A stretch of 64,000 bases of DNA from Buddleja alternifolia. Lineage: Eukaryota; Streptophyta; Magnoliopsida; Lamiales; Scrophulariaceae. Shown here one piece after another: positions 13,301 to 24,937 of this stretch. Both the position numbers and the translations under genes were made by a program. Positions within the stretch are counted from its first letter, which is position 1, and every line of letters starts with the position of its first letter. The DNA is taken from assembly GCA_019426215.1 (NCBI GenBank), contig CM033400.1:22304568-22368567 (forward strand), read 5' to 3'. The notes under the pieces are model-generated. The model had not been told where the DNA came from. It saw nothing but the letters and a program-made list of their open reading frames with translations, and searched no databases.

Positions 13301-13763
13301 CTCCAAATGCTGCATCCAGTACTCCACAAAGCAGTCGCAATGTTTCATCAAGGCCTGGAAAATTACATGTAAGCTAATGTTTGCTCATTTGATTGTGAGA
13401 GTAAAGTTCTTAGCTTTTATTAATTAGTGCATATCTTTGTGGATTTTGCAGGTTAGAAAGCCTCCAAAGACTATCAAAAAGTCTGAAACCAATGTGGCTG
13501 CTAAGATAGGAGGGACTTCAAACGCAAGTCTCCACAATCAATGTTAGTGTTTAGTTATCCTTCATATGTTTATGTTTTGTCAGTAATGTAAATATTAGTT
13601 TTTCTTATTCTTACATTACATTCTCTGTCACTTATAGGTAACTCAATCGACCAATGTGAGAACTCCAATCATTGTGAGGGGAGGCAAGAATTTCATCATT
13701 GTGCCAAACATTAAAGCAGCAATGGGGAATCAAAACAAAAAGGATGCTCCAAAAAAAAACTAG
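10391..13763 (+). pseudogene. MULE transposase (MURA-like) with PB1-like N-terminus, SWIM finger and zinc knuckle
   Basis: The start ATG at 10391 (MSRRPKNGGIG) is supported by splicing: donor GT at 10437, acceptor AG at 10610-10611, in phase with the next exon. The N-terminal part resembles the PB1-like domain of MULE transposases (FTVTMFHDGV, then GMFGL-type text). An acidic linker follows, then the MULE transposase core at 11575-12267: VVGVDGCFLKG and FMSDKQKGL hold two expected catalytic Asp. A SWIM finger (CSCRRW...PCRHVI, 12783-12830), an intron (about 12890-12978) and a CCHC knuckle (CEKCDEIGHNIKTC, near 13180) follow. Stops at 10829, 11285 and 12433 and frameshifts near 11490 and 12260 make it a pseudogene. 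In active form it would cut and move MULE ends. Confidence 0.9.
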
Positions 13764-14276
13764 TGGAAAAGGTGGATCCAACTGATGGCAATTGGCTCAA
13801 TTTCAGAAATCTTTTTGATCCATTTTTAGATTGTGCAAGAATTTTCAGTGTTTATGAAATGTATTAGGATGGTTAAGATGATACTTAAAGATTGAATACT
13901 CTGTTTTATTATTGTTATGTGGAGTTGGGATGTTTCTATTGGTGAATGATGGAGTTGGTATTTAATTTTAGTGTTGTAAAACTTTATTTTAGCAGATTTG
14001 TTGCAAATATTCCCGTTTTAGTTTGTTGAAATGATTTGTCATTTGTATCTTTCAGTTTTGTTGATTTCATAAGTGTATAAGTGCTGTTTTTGTTGTAGTG
14101 AATAGGTTGTTAGCAAATAAAAAGACAACACATTGCATATTAAAGACAATATACTACAAATTAAAAATAATACATTACATATTAAAGACAATACACTACT
14201 ACAAGTACAAAGAGACGAAAACACACACAACACATAGCTAATAGATTGACAATATCCATTTTGCAACTTGTGTATA

Positions 14277-14964
14277 TCACACGAGTTGCAAATTCGGGTT
14301 CCTTCCTAGTACAATAGACTTAGTTTTGGTAACAAAGCCAATCAAAACAGCCCCTAAACACAGTAGCACAACTAAAATTGTAACAATACTTGATATCTTG
14401 TGCTTGTGTTTCTTGAGTTCTTCTTCTTTTCTCTTGTACATGTTCAATTCAGTTATCATTTGTTCTTGTTTGATCTTGAGTGCTTCGATTTCAGCTTGCA
14501 TTTTCTCCTCTTTAATTTTGCAAGCTTCAATGTCAAAATGCATCTTTTGGTTTCTAATGTTACCTAAATTGATTTCAGACATCAATTTCTCTTCTTTCGC
14601 GTCGAAACCTCTGATTTCAGCTTCCATTTTGTTACACTTTTGAAGTAGGCCCGGGATTATTTGTTTTGCCTTGTTGCACATCTCCGGATCCCACCATTTA
14701 AATACTCCACAATATTTCTCGGATTGTAAATATCATGTAAATTCAAGAGAATTAATTTGTGTATGTTGTAACAAAATTAAGTGGAATAAAGATAGAAAAA
14801 ATTACCCCATAATATGGGCATGCCCTGAACCTTCTTCCTGGGTTGTCTTTTCTCTAGCCAGTAATTAGAGGAAGCTCAATACCACATTTGCAGAAGAGAG
14901 GCTCGGTTGGTGTTGGGCCTGAATAATTGAAAGAAGACCGAGAGCTTGAAGATGAAGAGCTCAT
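14277..14964 (-). pseudogene. GRF-type zinc finger protein with coiled coil and C-terminal membrane anchor (MULE second gene)
   Basis: Two exons: 14964-14806 and 14717-14277, joined in phase (donor GTAAT after the GGG codon, acceptor GAG). A Ser-rich N-terminus (MSSSSSSS) leads to FCKCGIELPL, RKDNPGRRFRACPYYG and KYCGVFKWWDPEM. These match the GRF zinc finger (Cys-Cys-Cys-Cys with the GRRF core), a nucleic-acid-binding fold. A Lys/Glu-rich coiled coil of about 75 residues follows, then one hydrophobic span (IVTILVVLLCLGAVLIGFV) near the C-terminus. Codon 37 is TAG where the family usually has Trp, a single TGG-to-TAG change. The gene converges on the transposase, like the second gene of MuDR. 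Its role in transposition is unknown. Confidence 0.8.
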
Positions 14965-15059
14965 TTTTATGTTGGGGGGTGAAAATGAGAATTTTGGGGT
15001 GAAAAGTGGCATAAATGGTTGGAGGCTGAAATTTGCAATTTTTTGCTCCAAAATTAGTC

Positions 15060-15202
15060 CATTTTTCCCTTTAAATCAGGCCTCCGTTAAACACTGGACA
15101 GAAGAATGGACGGAAGGACCAAATGTGATTAAAAAGTGAAAACTGAGGGACCAAAATCGGATTTCCAGTAAAACTGGGGAACCAAAAATGAAATTTTCCC
15201 TT
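15060..15202. repeat. Probable right terminal region of the MULE
   Basis: Contains GAGGGACCAAAATCGG and GGGGAACCAAAAATG, ending AAATTTTCCC near 15199. These motifs resemble MULE terminal inverted repeats in plants. No matching left copy is in the window, so the exact end is inferred. Confidence 0.45.
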
Positions 15203-16015
15203 TTAATATATATAAAATATGAAAAATAAGTTAAAAGAGATTCTATAAATATTAAACTAGCAAAAGTATATATACATGTAATATTAGCAAAAGCCTCAAG
15301 TTTTTCCATCCAAAATCAGCAAAAACCCAATTTTTCCCTCCAAAATCCAAAAATTTTCAAATCAGATGTAAAATTCCCAATTTTTTCAATTTTTCAACGC
15401 CAGAAGACCAAAATTGGCACAAACTTAAATGATACTAGATTTAATTGCAAGTTGAAGAAGAAATTGTCCCTAAATTGCCGCTCCCCCAATATACAGGACA
15501 AAAATTGCAATTTTCTCTTATATTTCATACATAGTATATGCTTGAGAAAGTTGCATATTTGGTACCATAGGATAGGGCTCCATACAAAATTAATCTCGTT
15601 ATTTACAAAGTTAAAGGATTGATTTCATAGACTCGATAGCAATAAAATGGAAGAAAATCGTGTGAGCATCAAGCGTGGTTAGTAAACCACCTTGGAATTC
15701 AAAATAAGCACATGAAGCACACATGTTGAAAAAAAAATAGAAAGTAAAATACATTTTACCCCTTGAATTATCAACTATGTATCAAATATATATACCCCAC
15801 TCCCATGAACAATTAAATGTAACATTAATACCTTACTTATTAATTTTATTTACCTTTTATTTATTTATTTTCCTCTTCATAATTTATTATATTTCTTTTT
15901 CCCTTTATTTTTCGTGCGTTGAAAGTAATATATTTTATCATTGAAAATGGCAGCATATTCTAAGCATGAATATCATGCTTATGTTCCTTTTCCTTTTAGT
16001 AAAAAGTCATGCTTA
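15203..16015. other. Non-coding sequence with fragments of MULE-like ends
   Basis: No gene seen. Stretches such as GGACAAAAATTGCAATTTTCT near 15499 and GAAAGTTGCATATTTGGTACC near 15547 look like the outer ends of MULE-type elements without partners. The rest is AT-rich. Confidence 0.4.
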
Positions 16016-16408
16016 GGAAAAATTGCAATTTTGGTCTCACAATTTAGCCAATGTGTGCTTTTTGTCTCAATATTATTGACTTTAGCATTATACGTCCCAT
16101 AACTCCAAAAAATGTGCATTTTTGGTCCCAAGATATGATTTCGTCATATATTTGACGGAATTGGCATGTGCGGCTCACATGGGATCACCCCTATTGAAGT
16201 GTATCTTGGGACCAAAAACACACACACGTCCCGTAACTCCAAAAAACATCCGCACATGCCAATTCCGTCAAATACATGATGGAATCGTATTTTAGGACCA
16301 AAAATGTACATTTTTTGGAGTTATAGGACATATAATGCTAAAGTCAATAATACTGGGACTAAAAACGCACATGGACTAAGTTGTGGGACCAAAATTGTAA
16401 TTTTTCCA
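16016..16408. mobile_element. 393-bp foldback MULE-type MITE with 9-bp target duplication
   Basis: Begins GGAAAAATTGCAATTTTGGTC and ends with its inverse. The two arms (about 170 bp each) pair along most of their length, for example GACTTTAGCATTATACGTCC against GGACATATAATGCTAAAGTC. Flanks TCATGCTTA (16007-16015) and TTATGCTTA (16409-16417) form a 9-bp duplication with one mismatch, the Mutator signature. It has no coding capacity and depended on a transposase elsewhere. Confidence 0.85.
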
Positions 16409-16796
16409 TTATGCTTATATTTCAAATTGAGGCTTATTTTGAATGCACAATATTTAGTGTAATATAAATTATTTAATTTGCTTGAGTTGATCTCTAAGCT
16501 ATTAGCGAAGCGGAGAAAAAAAACACTATTTAAAAAAGGTCAAAGCTATTAAAATGTGTAAAATCATCTCCTAAATGTGTAAAATGTGTAGAATTGATAA
16601 CTTTATTTTCAGGGTATACTTTTGTACATTTAATAACACGAGAAAGAAAATGGAGTGCCCCTAATTATAACTCTTTAAAGTGCTGATATAAATTTCCTGA
16701 AAGAATGTTAATAAAAGAAGGGAAAAAGAGAAAGAAGAAGAAAATCGTGAAGAAATAAAAGAGAAAATAAGACAAAGGGTTTAATGAGAGTCCATA

Positions 16797-17620
16797 TTAT
16801 CTTGGATGATATAAATATCTTATCAATTTATTGAGGGGGTAAATGATATGTTTGGTTGTATAGGGCTTGTTTGATATACAACAAATAGTTTCTGGGCAAA
16901 GTGTATTTTGCCCTAAAAAATTGGATAAAGAAATATCTCTAATGAAATTAGAAAATGACTTCCCCATACTGTATGCCTCATTTATGGGCAGCATAATGTA
17001 TTTTATGCTATATACACGGCTTAATATAGCTTTTGCAATAAGTATGTGCAGCAGATATCAGGCAAGTGCAAGGGAGAGAAGCATTGGACAACCATTGAGA
17101 ATCCCGAAGTACACGAGGACTGATATACAACTTCGAAAAATTGGAGTTAGAGTATTTACAAACTCTAATTTTCAGACAATAGATGGACGATTCTAAGTCG
17201 GTTCATAGTTTTGTCTTTGTAATCAATAGCTGAGTGGTCAGCTTAAAGAGTTCAAGTAGGAAATTACGCCGACTTCACCATAGAAACTGAGTACATTGCA
17301 AGTGTTAAAGCTACAAAAGAGGTTGTTTGGATGAGGAACTTCATCCTAGATTTCGGTCTCGTTCCATCTACTGTAGATTCAGTACGGATATATTGTGATA
17401 ATAATGGGACTATTGCACAATCAAAATAACCTAGTTCTCATAAGTAATTCAAGCACATATTCAGGTGATACCATTGCGGGAGGTGATGTTCAGGAAGAAT
17501 GTGTGGATTTAGAGACAAGTCACCAGATTTACTCGTAGGACTCTAGAGAAGTTATTTGAAGGGAGAATGAACCTCAAGTACATGGACAATTGGCTCTAGG
17601 AAAAATAGAAGATTAATAGA
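16797..17620 (+). pseudogene. Ty1/copia pol fragment (RT end and RNase H), heavily decayed
   Basis: The clearest part is at 16867-17196: YASFMGSIMYFMLYTRLNIAF corresponds to the conserved copia motif in which a Gly-Ser-x-Met-Tyr block precedes a Thr-Arg-Pro-Asp-Ile-Ala block. Beyond it, in shifted frames, are RNase H remnants: GFVFVIN (17205-17225), a WMRNFI-like stretch near 17330 and CDNNGTIAQ near 17396. Many frameshifts and stops are present. It is a different copia lineage from the element at the left edge. Bounds are approximate. Confidence 0.75.
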
Positions 17621-19183
17621 GTAGTGATCGGTGCGCCAATATATGAGGCGGCATTCTTAACTTTTTGAGCCATCTTATTGTGATAAAGTCAATTTTTTCT
17701 TTCACAGTATTGTTGCTCTATCTTATGTTTTGTTTAGCATGTTATAAAGTCGTTAAAATCACATATGGCTGTAGGACAAAATTGCACATCAGGTATGACA
17801 ATCGCGAAAATGATATGATGATTCGTGAAGACTTTCTTGTACTATATACTCTCCTTGTGTAAGTGTATCATGTTTCAAGGATATTAGTAGTGTGTACACC
17901 AACGCATGTATGAAGGTTCTTATTGGGAATGAGTAAACTGATCAATCCTGACAGAACTTGCTTATTAGTTCATGTCGAATCTGAAACTTTCACAGTTACG
18001 TGGGTATAAGAATAATCTTTATGAATCTAAAGCTATGTTGGATATCTTACGCATGATCCATTGCACTTTGATTTATATTATGATTTCAGGAGAATCACAA
18101 AGATGAAATTTTTGGGTGTAGTCTTGTTATGTATGGTGTGACACGGCAATGCCAAGATGGGATTGGCCTATGATCTTGATAAATCCGTGAATCTCTCATT
18201 ATTTCATAACATATTGATGAGAAAATCTCTGGTGGAAGTCGGATGTATAGAGAGACTGAGGATTTTCTCGCTTACATTATCAAAGTCAATATTACTTGAA
18301 AATAGAAACATAGTTATGAAGTTACTACGGTTATAACTGATGCCCGTAGCTTAGGCTCAGTCAGGAAATTAAATGGAAGGTTCTTTTTTGCACGAGGATC
18401 ATTATTGGAAAAGTTTGTCTAAAACCATTTATGTCTAGGTCTTCATGGCTTGTTTCTAGACAACAATCATGATTTATAAATATTTTGACGTGCCTTGATT
18501 ATTATTCAGTGTCCGATAAATACTTGGGTCTTATTTGACATGGCAGTTTAATTGATATATTAATCACATTGCACAACAAGCTGAGGTTATGCACCTTCCA
18601 CTTGTAGATAAATTGGCATATAGGATCACACGCTTTACTCAAGAAGTCCACCAGTTAGGTGAATTAGTTAATCCCTAAACATGATAAAAGAAATTAAATA
18701 GAAAATATATATTTAGTTAAGTGGTGAATTATTGAATTGGTTGCATCAATCAATTGAATTTAGTTAATCCAAGTAAGGGATTTATCAATAATATGTCTCA
18801 GTATAGTCTAACTATTTTATTAGTTCGGACTAAGCCCAAATAATACGTATTTGAAAGGAAAAAAAACCTAAAAGCTAGGGTCGTATCAATAGGTTAAAAG
18901 ATATCCAACCAAGAGCACAAGAAGTTTAAATTAGCGAGGGGACAAAACTAGGGCGGCTCATGATAGTTGCCCTCTTGACTCCAAATTTTTGTCTTGTTCT
19001 TCTTGCTCATGGATTGAGATTGAAAAACAAATTATAATTCTCCAAATTCTAACAATAAAACTTTATTTGAATATTAATTACCAATTCTAACTGAAATTCT
19101 GAGTTGGTCAACTGAAATGTGGATTACTCTTAGAGAAGCAACGGTTTAAGCATTCTGCAAACATAGGTCATATTGGAGTGAAG
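17621..19183. other. Non-coding repeat-like sequence
   Basis: No gene seen. The position just after a copia pol fragment, and the long featureless AT-rich sequence, suggest remains of that element's 3' LTR, but I find no paired copy to prove it. Confidence 0.35.
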
Positions 19184-19315
19184 TGTTATGATCTTGATTA
19201 CAAATTATATGGGGACTTAAATACCATATTATTAGAGTTGTGTCTAACAACAAACAAAAGATATAGAAATTTCTCTCTCTAGAATATTTCTCTGCCCTCT
19301 CTCTAGATTTGCCCA

Positions 19316-20660
19316 TGGAAAATGTTCCCCCCTCCCTCTCAAGTGAGGAGAAGGATTTGGTTGAAAGGAGTACCAAGAAAGTGAGAACGGTGGAAGATTC
19401 CCCCATGAATGGTGATTTACCCCCTGGATCCAACACCAAAAAATCCTATATGCAACAACTTGTGGGTTAACGTGAAAAGAAAGCTCCCATCAAATTTGAA
19501 GATCTGACTTTATCACGTGTAGACAGTGCTACAATCACCCCTCCTACTAAATCCAACCCCTTTTCTTGGATTATGTTAAATGAAGACTTTAACAAAGAAG
19601 TCAGACACCCATGGCTGGATGTTATTATCCTCAAAGTGGAGGGGCGCTCGATACATTACAATATTCTGTCGGCAAAGATCGAGACCATGTGGAAACTAGG
19701 AGGCAGATATGAACTGGTGGATTTAGGGTATAACAGCTTCATTTTAAAACTGGAGGATAAGCAGAAAGTTGAACAGATTTTGACAGGAGGCCCCTGGATG
19801 GTTCTTAACTAATTCCTAAGCGTGAGAAAATGGTTTCCTCAGTTTCGGGCATCCATGGATAAGTCATCGACTGTGATTACTTGGGTTCATGTTCCGGAGC
19901 TTCCGATTGAATATCTTCGGGCAGATATCATTTATCTAATAGCAAAAAGCATTGGAGTTCCTATTTGTTGGTTTTTTAAGGAGGTTTATGTGGAAAATAC
20001 TGGTTGATTTATGATAGAACAAGGAATGTAGTAGTTGTGTAGCTAAGAGCTATTAACTCAAAGAAAAATAGAGGCAAAGTGAAAGAAAAGAAATGCTACG
20101 GGAGATGAGATTTTCTTCTTTACTCAAAATGATTTGATACATCTTTCAAACCAAAGCACATGCCATTTATAGGAATATGGCAGCAACAAACTTTGACAAA
20201 ATAGACACCATATCTTTATAGAAATATGGCAGCAACACTTTTTGACAAAATATGGTAGCAACAATTCTTGACAAAATATACATTATTGAATAACAAAAGT
20301 CTTAGGCACATTAATTGTTACACTATTAAGGTGGATTATAACTCTCATACAGCAGCTAGAGGGAGGTTTGCAAGGTTCTGCGTTCAAATAGAACCGGATA
20401 AGCCACTTCAGAGCAAAGTTGAGATTAATGACCAAGTTTACAATCTTGTGTATGAGAACCTGCCCACTATTTGTTTTGAATGTGGAAGAGCTGGACATAG
20501 GTCCTTGGCGTGCCCAAATCGTACTACAGAAGACCATGAGGCCGACAAGGAAAGAGTCATCTACAGCTCCGGTGCAACTCCGGCATATTACACCGGAGAT
20601 GAGATTGGAGAAAAAAGTGACTGTTTGTATAGTGAGTGGATGCAGGTGTCTAACATCAGA
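19316..20660 (+). pseudogene. LINE ORF1 (DUF4283-like domain and CCHC zinc knuckle), interrupted
   Basis: Begins MENVPPSLSSEEKDLVERS at 19316. The DUF4283-like part lies at 19573-19965 (LGGRYELVDLGYNSFILKL, then GGPWMVLN). A TAA follows at 19810, and the frame resumes as RKWFPQFRASMDK. A 357-bp solo LTR lies at 19966-20322, and the same frame continues past it (VDYNSHTAARGRFARFCVQI). A CCHC knuckle, CFECGRAGHRSLACP, is at about 20476-20520. The MULE at 20670 then separates the C-terminal part, which resumes at about 30063 and overlaps the ORF2 start. Plant L1 ORF1 proteins bind element RNA and chaperone reverse transcription. One early stop is at 19468. Confidence 0.85.
19966..20322. mobile_element. 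357-bp solo LTR with 5-bp target duplication
   Basis: Starts TGTTGGTTTTTTAAGG and ends TTAATTGTTACA. The 5-bp duplication CTATT is at 19961-19965 and 20323-20327. Removing it together with one duplication copy leaves the LINE ORF1 frame continuous, which confirms the ends. Internal repeats of ATATGGCAGCAAC occur near 20175-20235. Short solo LTR of unassigned family. Confidence 0.9.
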
Positions 20661-20747
20661 AAAAATAAAGGACTTTTTAAAAAAATAATACACTTTTTAA
20701 TAAAAATTATATAAATAATAAACAAATAATTAATATTCCAAAAATAG

Positions 20748-20912
20748 CACGATACGCCGTTGATAATGGCGTATCCAACTGGATACGCCATTATCAACGA
20801 CGTAGCCAACTGGAATTTTTATTTTTTAAATTATGTTACTGGATACTCCATTACTAATGGAGTATCCAATCATGTGTCTGGATACGCCATTCATAATGGC
20901 GTATCCAGTAAT
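20748..20912. repeat. Left subterminal palindrome array of the MULE
   Basis: At least three short hairpins share one pattern: ATACGCCGTTGATAATGGCGTATCC, GGATACTCCATTACTAATGGAGTATCC and GGATACGCCATTCATAATGGCGTATCC, plus a further inverted half GGATACGCCATTATCAACG. Arms of 9-12 bp flank loops of 3-5 bases. The same motif recurs inverted at the other end of the element. Such repeats could be transposase binding sites; that is inference. Confidence 0.85.
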
Positions 20913-21569
20913 GATATTATCAGAATTATTTTTTTCTTCTTTCTCTTTCTCTTTCTCTCCTCTTCCTCCCTCTTTCTCTCCGCTCTCCCACTGCTTCACC
21001 CCCCATTGTTCCTCTCATTTAGCATTTTATCCCTAAATTATCAGGTAATTTTTTTTATTCTATGTTATTATTTTGTTGAATACATTTTTGAGTTAGTTAA
21101 TTATTTTCATTTAGAGTTTATGGTTTAAATGTTTATAATTTCTGTCAATTTAAACCCTAGTTTTCAATTTTAATTTTGAATCAAATTATGATCTAAATTA
21201 GTTTAAATGTTAGTCTTTGAGTTTATGGTTTATATATATTGTTATTGTATTCTAATTTTAGGTGTAAATTATTTTGGGTATAATATTGAATTTGGTGTTT
21301 AGGTTATGAATTTTGATTTAACGAGAGTTTTTATTTTGTACTTAGAATTTGATTTTTTGTATAATTTTGGACCCCAATTTCGAATGTAGGTGTTTTTAGG
21401 GTTTGAACTTTGATATAATATTTTAGGTACAATTTATAATTTTTAGGTATGATGATGAAAGTGTAATATCCAATTTAGTGTTTATGAATGATATTTTTAG
21501 GTTTTTTAAATGTGTCTGAATATAATTTATGTTTTAGAAGTATAAATTGATAATTTATATTTTGCAGAA

Positions 21570-24453
21570 ATGTCGAGGCAAAATTTAGTTGATGTTTGTA
21601 TATTTTTGGATGTACAAATAATTGAAGATTCGAACTATATGTTGAGTTATAGCATTCCAGCAACAACTTACATGAGAATACCCCGTTCGATCAAATTTGT
21701 TGAATTGTTGAATAAGGTATATGCGAGTACAGGAATTAATCCGAATCAATTCTCATTGAAAGTATCTTCGAAGTACTCATTTGAAGATAGAAATTTGCTT
21801 AGGCGGAGAGCAATGGAGGTTAAAAATGACAATGATTTAATTTTTTTCTTGGATCCTTATACTGGTGTTAGTACAATGGATCTTTATATTCAAAAAGAGC
21901 CAATACAATCTCAGGGTCGATTCACATCGCTATTAACACTAGTGACGTCGTATCAGCCAAACCAATCCTTACCATTTTGTACACAACCAATATTACCGGA
22001 TTTAAATATTGGTAGTTATCCGAATCAAGATGTGTATGCAGGTCATTTTTATTTTTATATTTACTTTGTATCATCATATTTTTTAATAAATGTTATAATT
22101 GTGTAAATTTTTGTATAAGAAATTTTATTTGTATCCTTTTCTTATAGTTTGTTGTTATGATTGCCTTTTTAGGATGTTCTACACGGGTAATACGTTTGGA
22201 GGTGTTGAAAATGTACTAAGTATCCCTTTGGCGACTCATGGTTCAGGGAGTTATTCAAATCCGGATGTAGATGAAGGTAATAATATCTCGTCTACACGTT
22301 TGCATAATTTTAGTGTCCTATTTTATCTTATTCTTTATCATTGCATTCTATCAACATGTATTATGACAAATCTTAATTTGATTTCAATTTTTTGTACATG
22401 TAGGTCTGTCTACACACAGTCATCATGAGTTTGGGCATTTTGAGGAAGCCAACTACAGTGCTCATTTTTCTCATCATGGAGGGGCGAGTAGTTCGATACC
22501 ACCTCAAAACGATTAGTTTGAGGATGACAACGACAGTGCTTGTCAAAATTCGCTTGATAGGCATTCAGACTCGGACTTCGATGAAGAACTTAACAACGAA
22601 TCGACTTATGAGGAAAATGTTGAGGAAGATGTTCCTCGAACAGGGAATCAACCACAACTTCATCATGTGCTCCCATTCTACTCCACATCATATGAAGAAT
22701 TACAAGGAGACTCATTAGATCGACCAAATGAAGCAAGGGATATGACTTAAGATTATCGGATAGGTAATCTTGGTTTGGGATTGACATTTGATAACAAAGA
22801 AAGCTTGCAAAGAGTGGTGAAAGACTACCACATAACACATCAAAAATGAGAGTTTACGGTGGCAATTAGTAACCCGACAACTTATGCTATTATATGCAAA
22901 CACAAAGTCGAACATGTCGGGTGCAATTTTAGACTTCGAGCTCATTTTAGTAAGAAAACACATTTTTGGGAGATATTGAAGTATACAGGGCCACATTATG
23001 TCTGTTCGAAACTGTGGAACCAAACCACCATAATTTGGACATGAATATTATTGTCAATGAACTTCTTGGACAATTTCAAATTGATCCCTCAATTAAGATT
23101 GCTCGAATAGTTCAAATGGTAGCTGATAAATGGGCATGCAATATTTCGTATGGCAAGGCTTGGCACAGCTTGCAACGTGCAAATGAGATTGTATACGGGA
23201 CTTGGGAGAATTTCGTTCCATTGTTACCTAAGTTCTTAGGAGATGTCCAAAAGTGGAATCCGGGCACGGTTGTTGAATGGAAACACAAAAGCATCTATGG
23301 AAATCCAAAAATGTTCATGTATGTGTTTTGGGCATTCAAGCGATGTATAGATGGATTTCAACATTGCCGAAGAGTTATTTGCGTTGATGGGACACATCTA
23401 TATGCAAGCTACAAAGCTAAGTTGTTGATCGCAACGACTCTTGATGGAAATAATCAAATTTTGCCTCTTGCATTTGCAATTGTCGATAATGAGTCAAATG
23501 ACTCGTGGTTGTGGCTTCTGCAATTGGTGAGCAAACATTTTCTTCGAAGGAATGAAGGTGTGTGCCTTAGTTTTGATCGTCACAACAGCATACTTCATGC
23601 ATCTGAGCGTGTACCCGCCTTTTGCCCTCCTCATGGAGATCATCAATATTGCCTACGACATGTGTCTTCAAACTTTAATAATCGTTTCAAAAATAAAGTT
23701 ATGAAGGCTCTATGTTATCAGGCAGGTATGACACATAGTATTTCCAAGTTCGATAAAATCATGAAGGATATCCGACAAAAAGATGAAGATGCTTTCATTT
23801 ATCTAAGCAGAATTCCATGTGAAAAGTGGACACTTGCACATGATGGAGGGGTGCGGGAAGGCATTATGACAACAAATATGGGAGAGAACTTAAATGGTGT
23901 GTTGAAAGGTGTTCGCCATCTTCCGCCCACCGCTATTTTAGAATGCACATTTCGTCATTGTGTCGATTATTTTTATAAACGACACCAAGATGCCTTGACA
24001 ATGGGGGGAAATTCGGGCTTGATAGAGCATGCCTACAATATGTACTCGGAATCGGCGAAAGAATCCGAAACACACACTGTCAGACACTTTAATTATCTTG
24101 ACCAAAGTGGCCAAGTTAACACCAAAGCCCAACCCGGATATCGTAGTCTGAAGTTTGCTGTTGATATCAATGCAAAATATTGTTCTTGTGGAAGATGGAC
24201 CACATTTAAAATTCCGTGTTAACATACAATTGCGTTATGCGAAGATTTGCAAAGAAGGTCGATCTCGTTGGTTGAAAAATATTATAGCGCCAGTGAGTAT
24301 TTACAAACATATCAAGGGACATTTCATCCTTTGCATGATGCTCATTTTTGGGATGCACCTGATTTTGAGCTGGTCCATGACCCTCATTTGAGGATACCAC
24401 GACGTGTAGGCAGAAATGTGACTACTCGAATTCCTAATGAGATGGATTGGTAG
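21570..24453 (+). pseudogene. MULE transposase (MURA-like) with SWIM finger
   Basis: Exon 1 starts at ATG 21570 (MSRQNLVDVCIFL) and ends near 22040. Further exons lie at about 22173-22276 and from 22404 on. The MuDR-type N-terminal domain is at about 22770-22995 (FDNKESLQRVVKDYHI; CKHKVEHVGCNFRLRAHF). The core at 22966-24222 has VICVDGTHLYASYKAKLL with the first catalytic Asp, LSFDRHNSI with the second, and the conserved FCPPHGDHQYCLRH and GENLNGVLKGVR. The SWIM finger CSCGRWTTFKIPC-stop-H is at 24181-24228; TAA replaces the residue between the last Cys and His. Earlier stops are near 22515, 22750 and 22848, with a frameshift near 23000. The C-terminus ends IPNEMDW at 24453. The core is otherwise long and well kept. 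Confidence 0.92.
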
Positions 24454-24937
24454 TTATATGTATTGCAATTAGGCATTGATGTTGTGTATTTGTTGAACAT
24501 ATTGAGCTATTAAAAAACTATTTTTTTTTTGTTTTCTGGCTCGTATTTGGCCTGTTTTTGTACATTTTTTTGCCATAACTTGAACACAAAAATTGTAGGC
24601 GATGTTACGAACTTTGTAAAACTATAAAATTTGGCTCATTCCGACACCCGGGTGAAGAAATATGGCCCCGCAAAACATCCTCACTTGAGCGAAATAAAAA
24701 ATAAGAAACTACTATTCACTACTGTTTTTCTGGCTCAGAATAAAAAACTATTTAGTAAAACTACTCAATAATAAAATACAATTAATTCAAATTACGATAC
24801 AATAAAAACCTATTTATTCAAAACAACCCCACCTGAGCTTTTTTTGTGAACAATAATTATGTAAAATTATTGTTGATTTTCTGGCTCAGAATAAAACACT
24901 ATTTATGCAAATTACTCAACGATAAAAAATAATTACT
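24454..24937. other. Non-coding spacer between convergent MULE genes
   Basis: About 480 bases between the 3' ends of the transposase and the minus-strand small gene. It contains repeated TTTTCTGGCTCAGAATAAAA units (near 24728 and 24878, with a shorter TTTTCTGGCTCG near 24531). No gene seen. Confidence 0.6.

Larger units (their letters stand above)
10160..15202 (+). mobile_element. Mutator-like element (MULE) with transposase and GRF zinc-finger gene, 5' terminus missing
   Basis: Two convergent genes lie here: a spliced MULE transposase (10391-13763, plus) and a GRF-finger/transmembrane gene (14277-14964, minus). The right end near 15120-15202 has the alternating GGGACCAAAAT / GGGGAACCAAAAATG style seen at the ends of many MULEs. 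The left terminal repeat is not seen. The Sirevirus LTR meets the element's 5' leader at about 10160, so I infer that the retroelement inserted into this MULE and the left end lies upstream of the window. Confidence 0.75.

Noticed and set aside
15076..15309. 77-aa minus-strand frame with hydrophobic text
   Set aside because: Overlaps the MULE terminal region and adjacent AT-rich sequence; no splice or homology support.
20283..20693. 136-aa minus-strand frame
   Set aside because: Antisense of the LINE ORF1 zinc-knuckle exon; the plus-strand CCHC motif is decisive.
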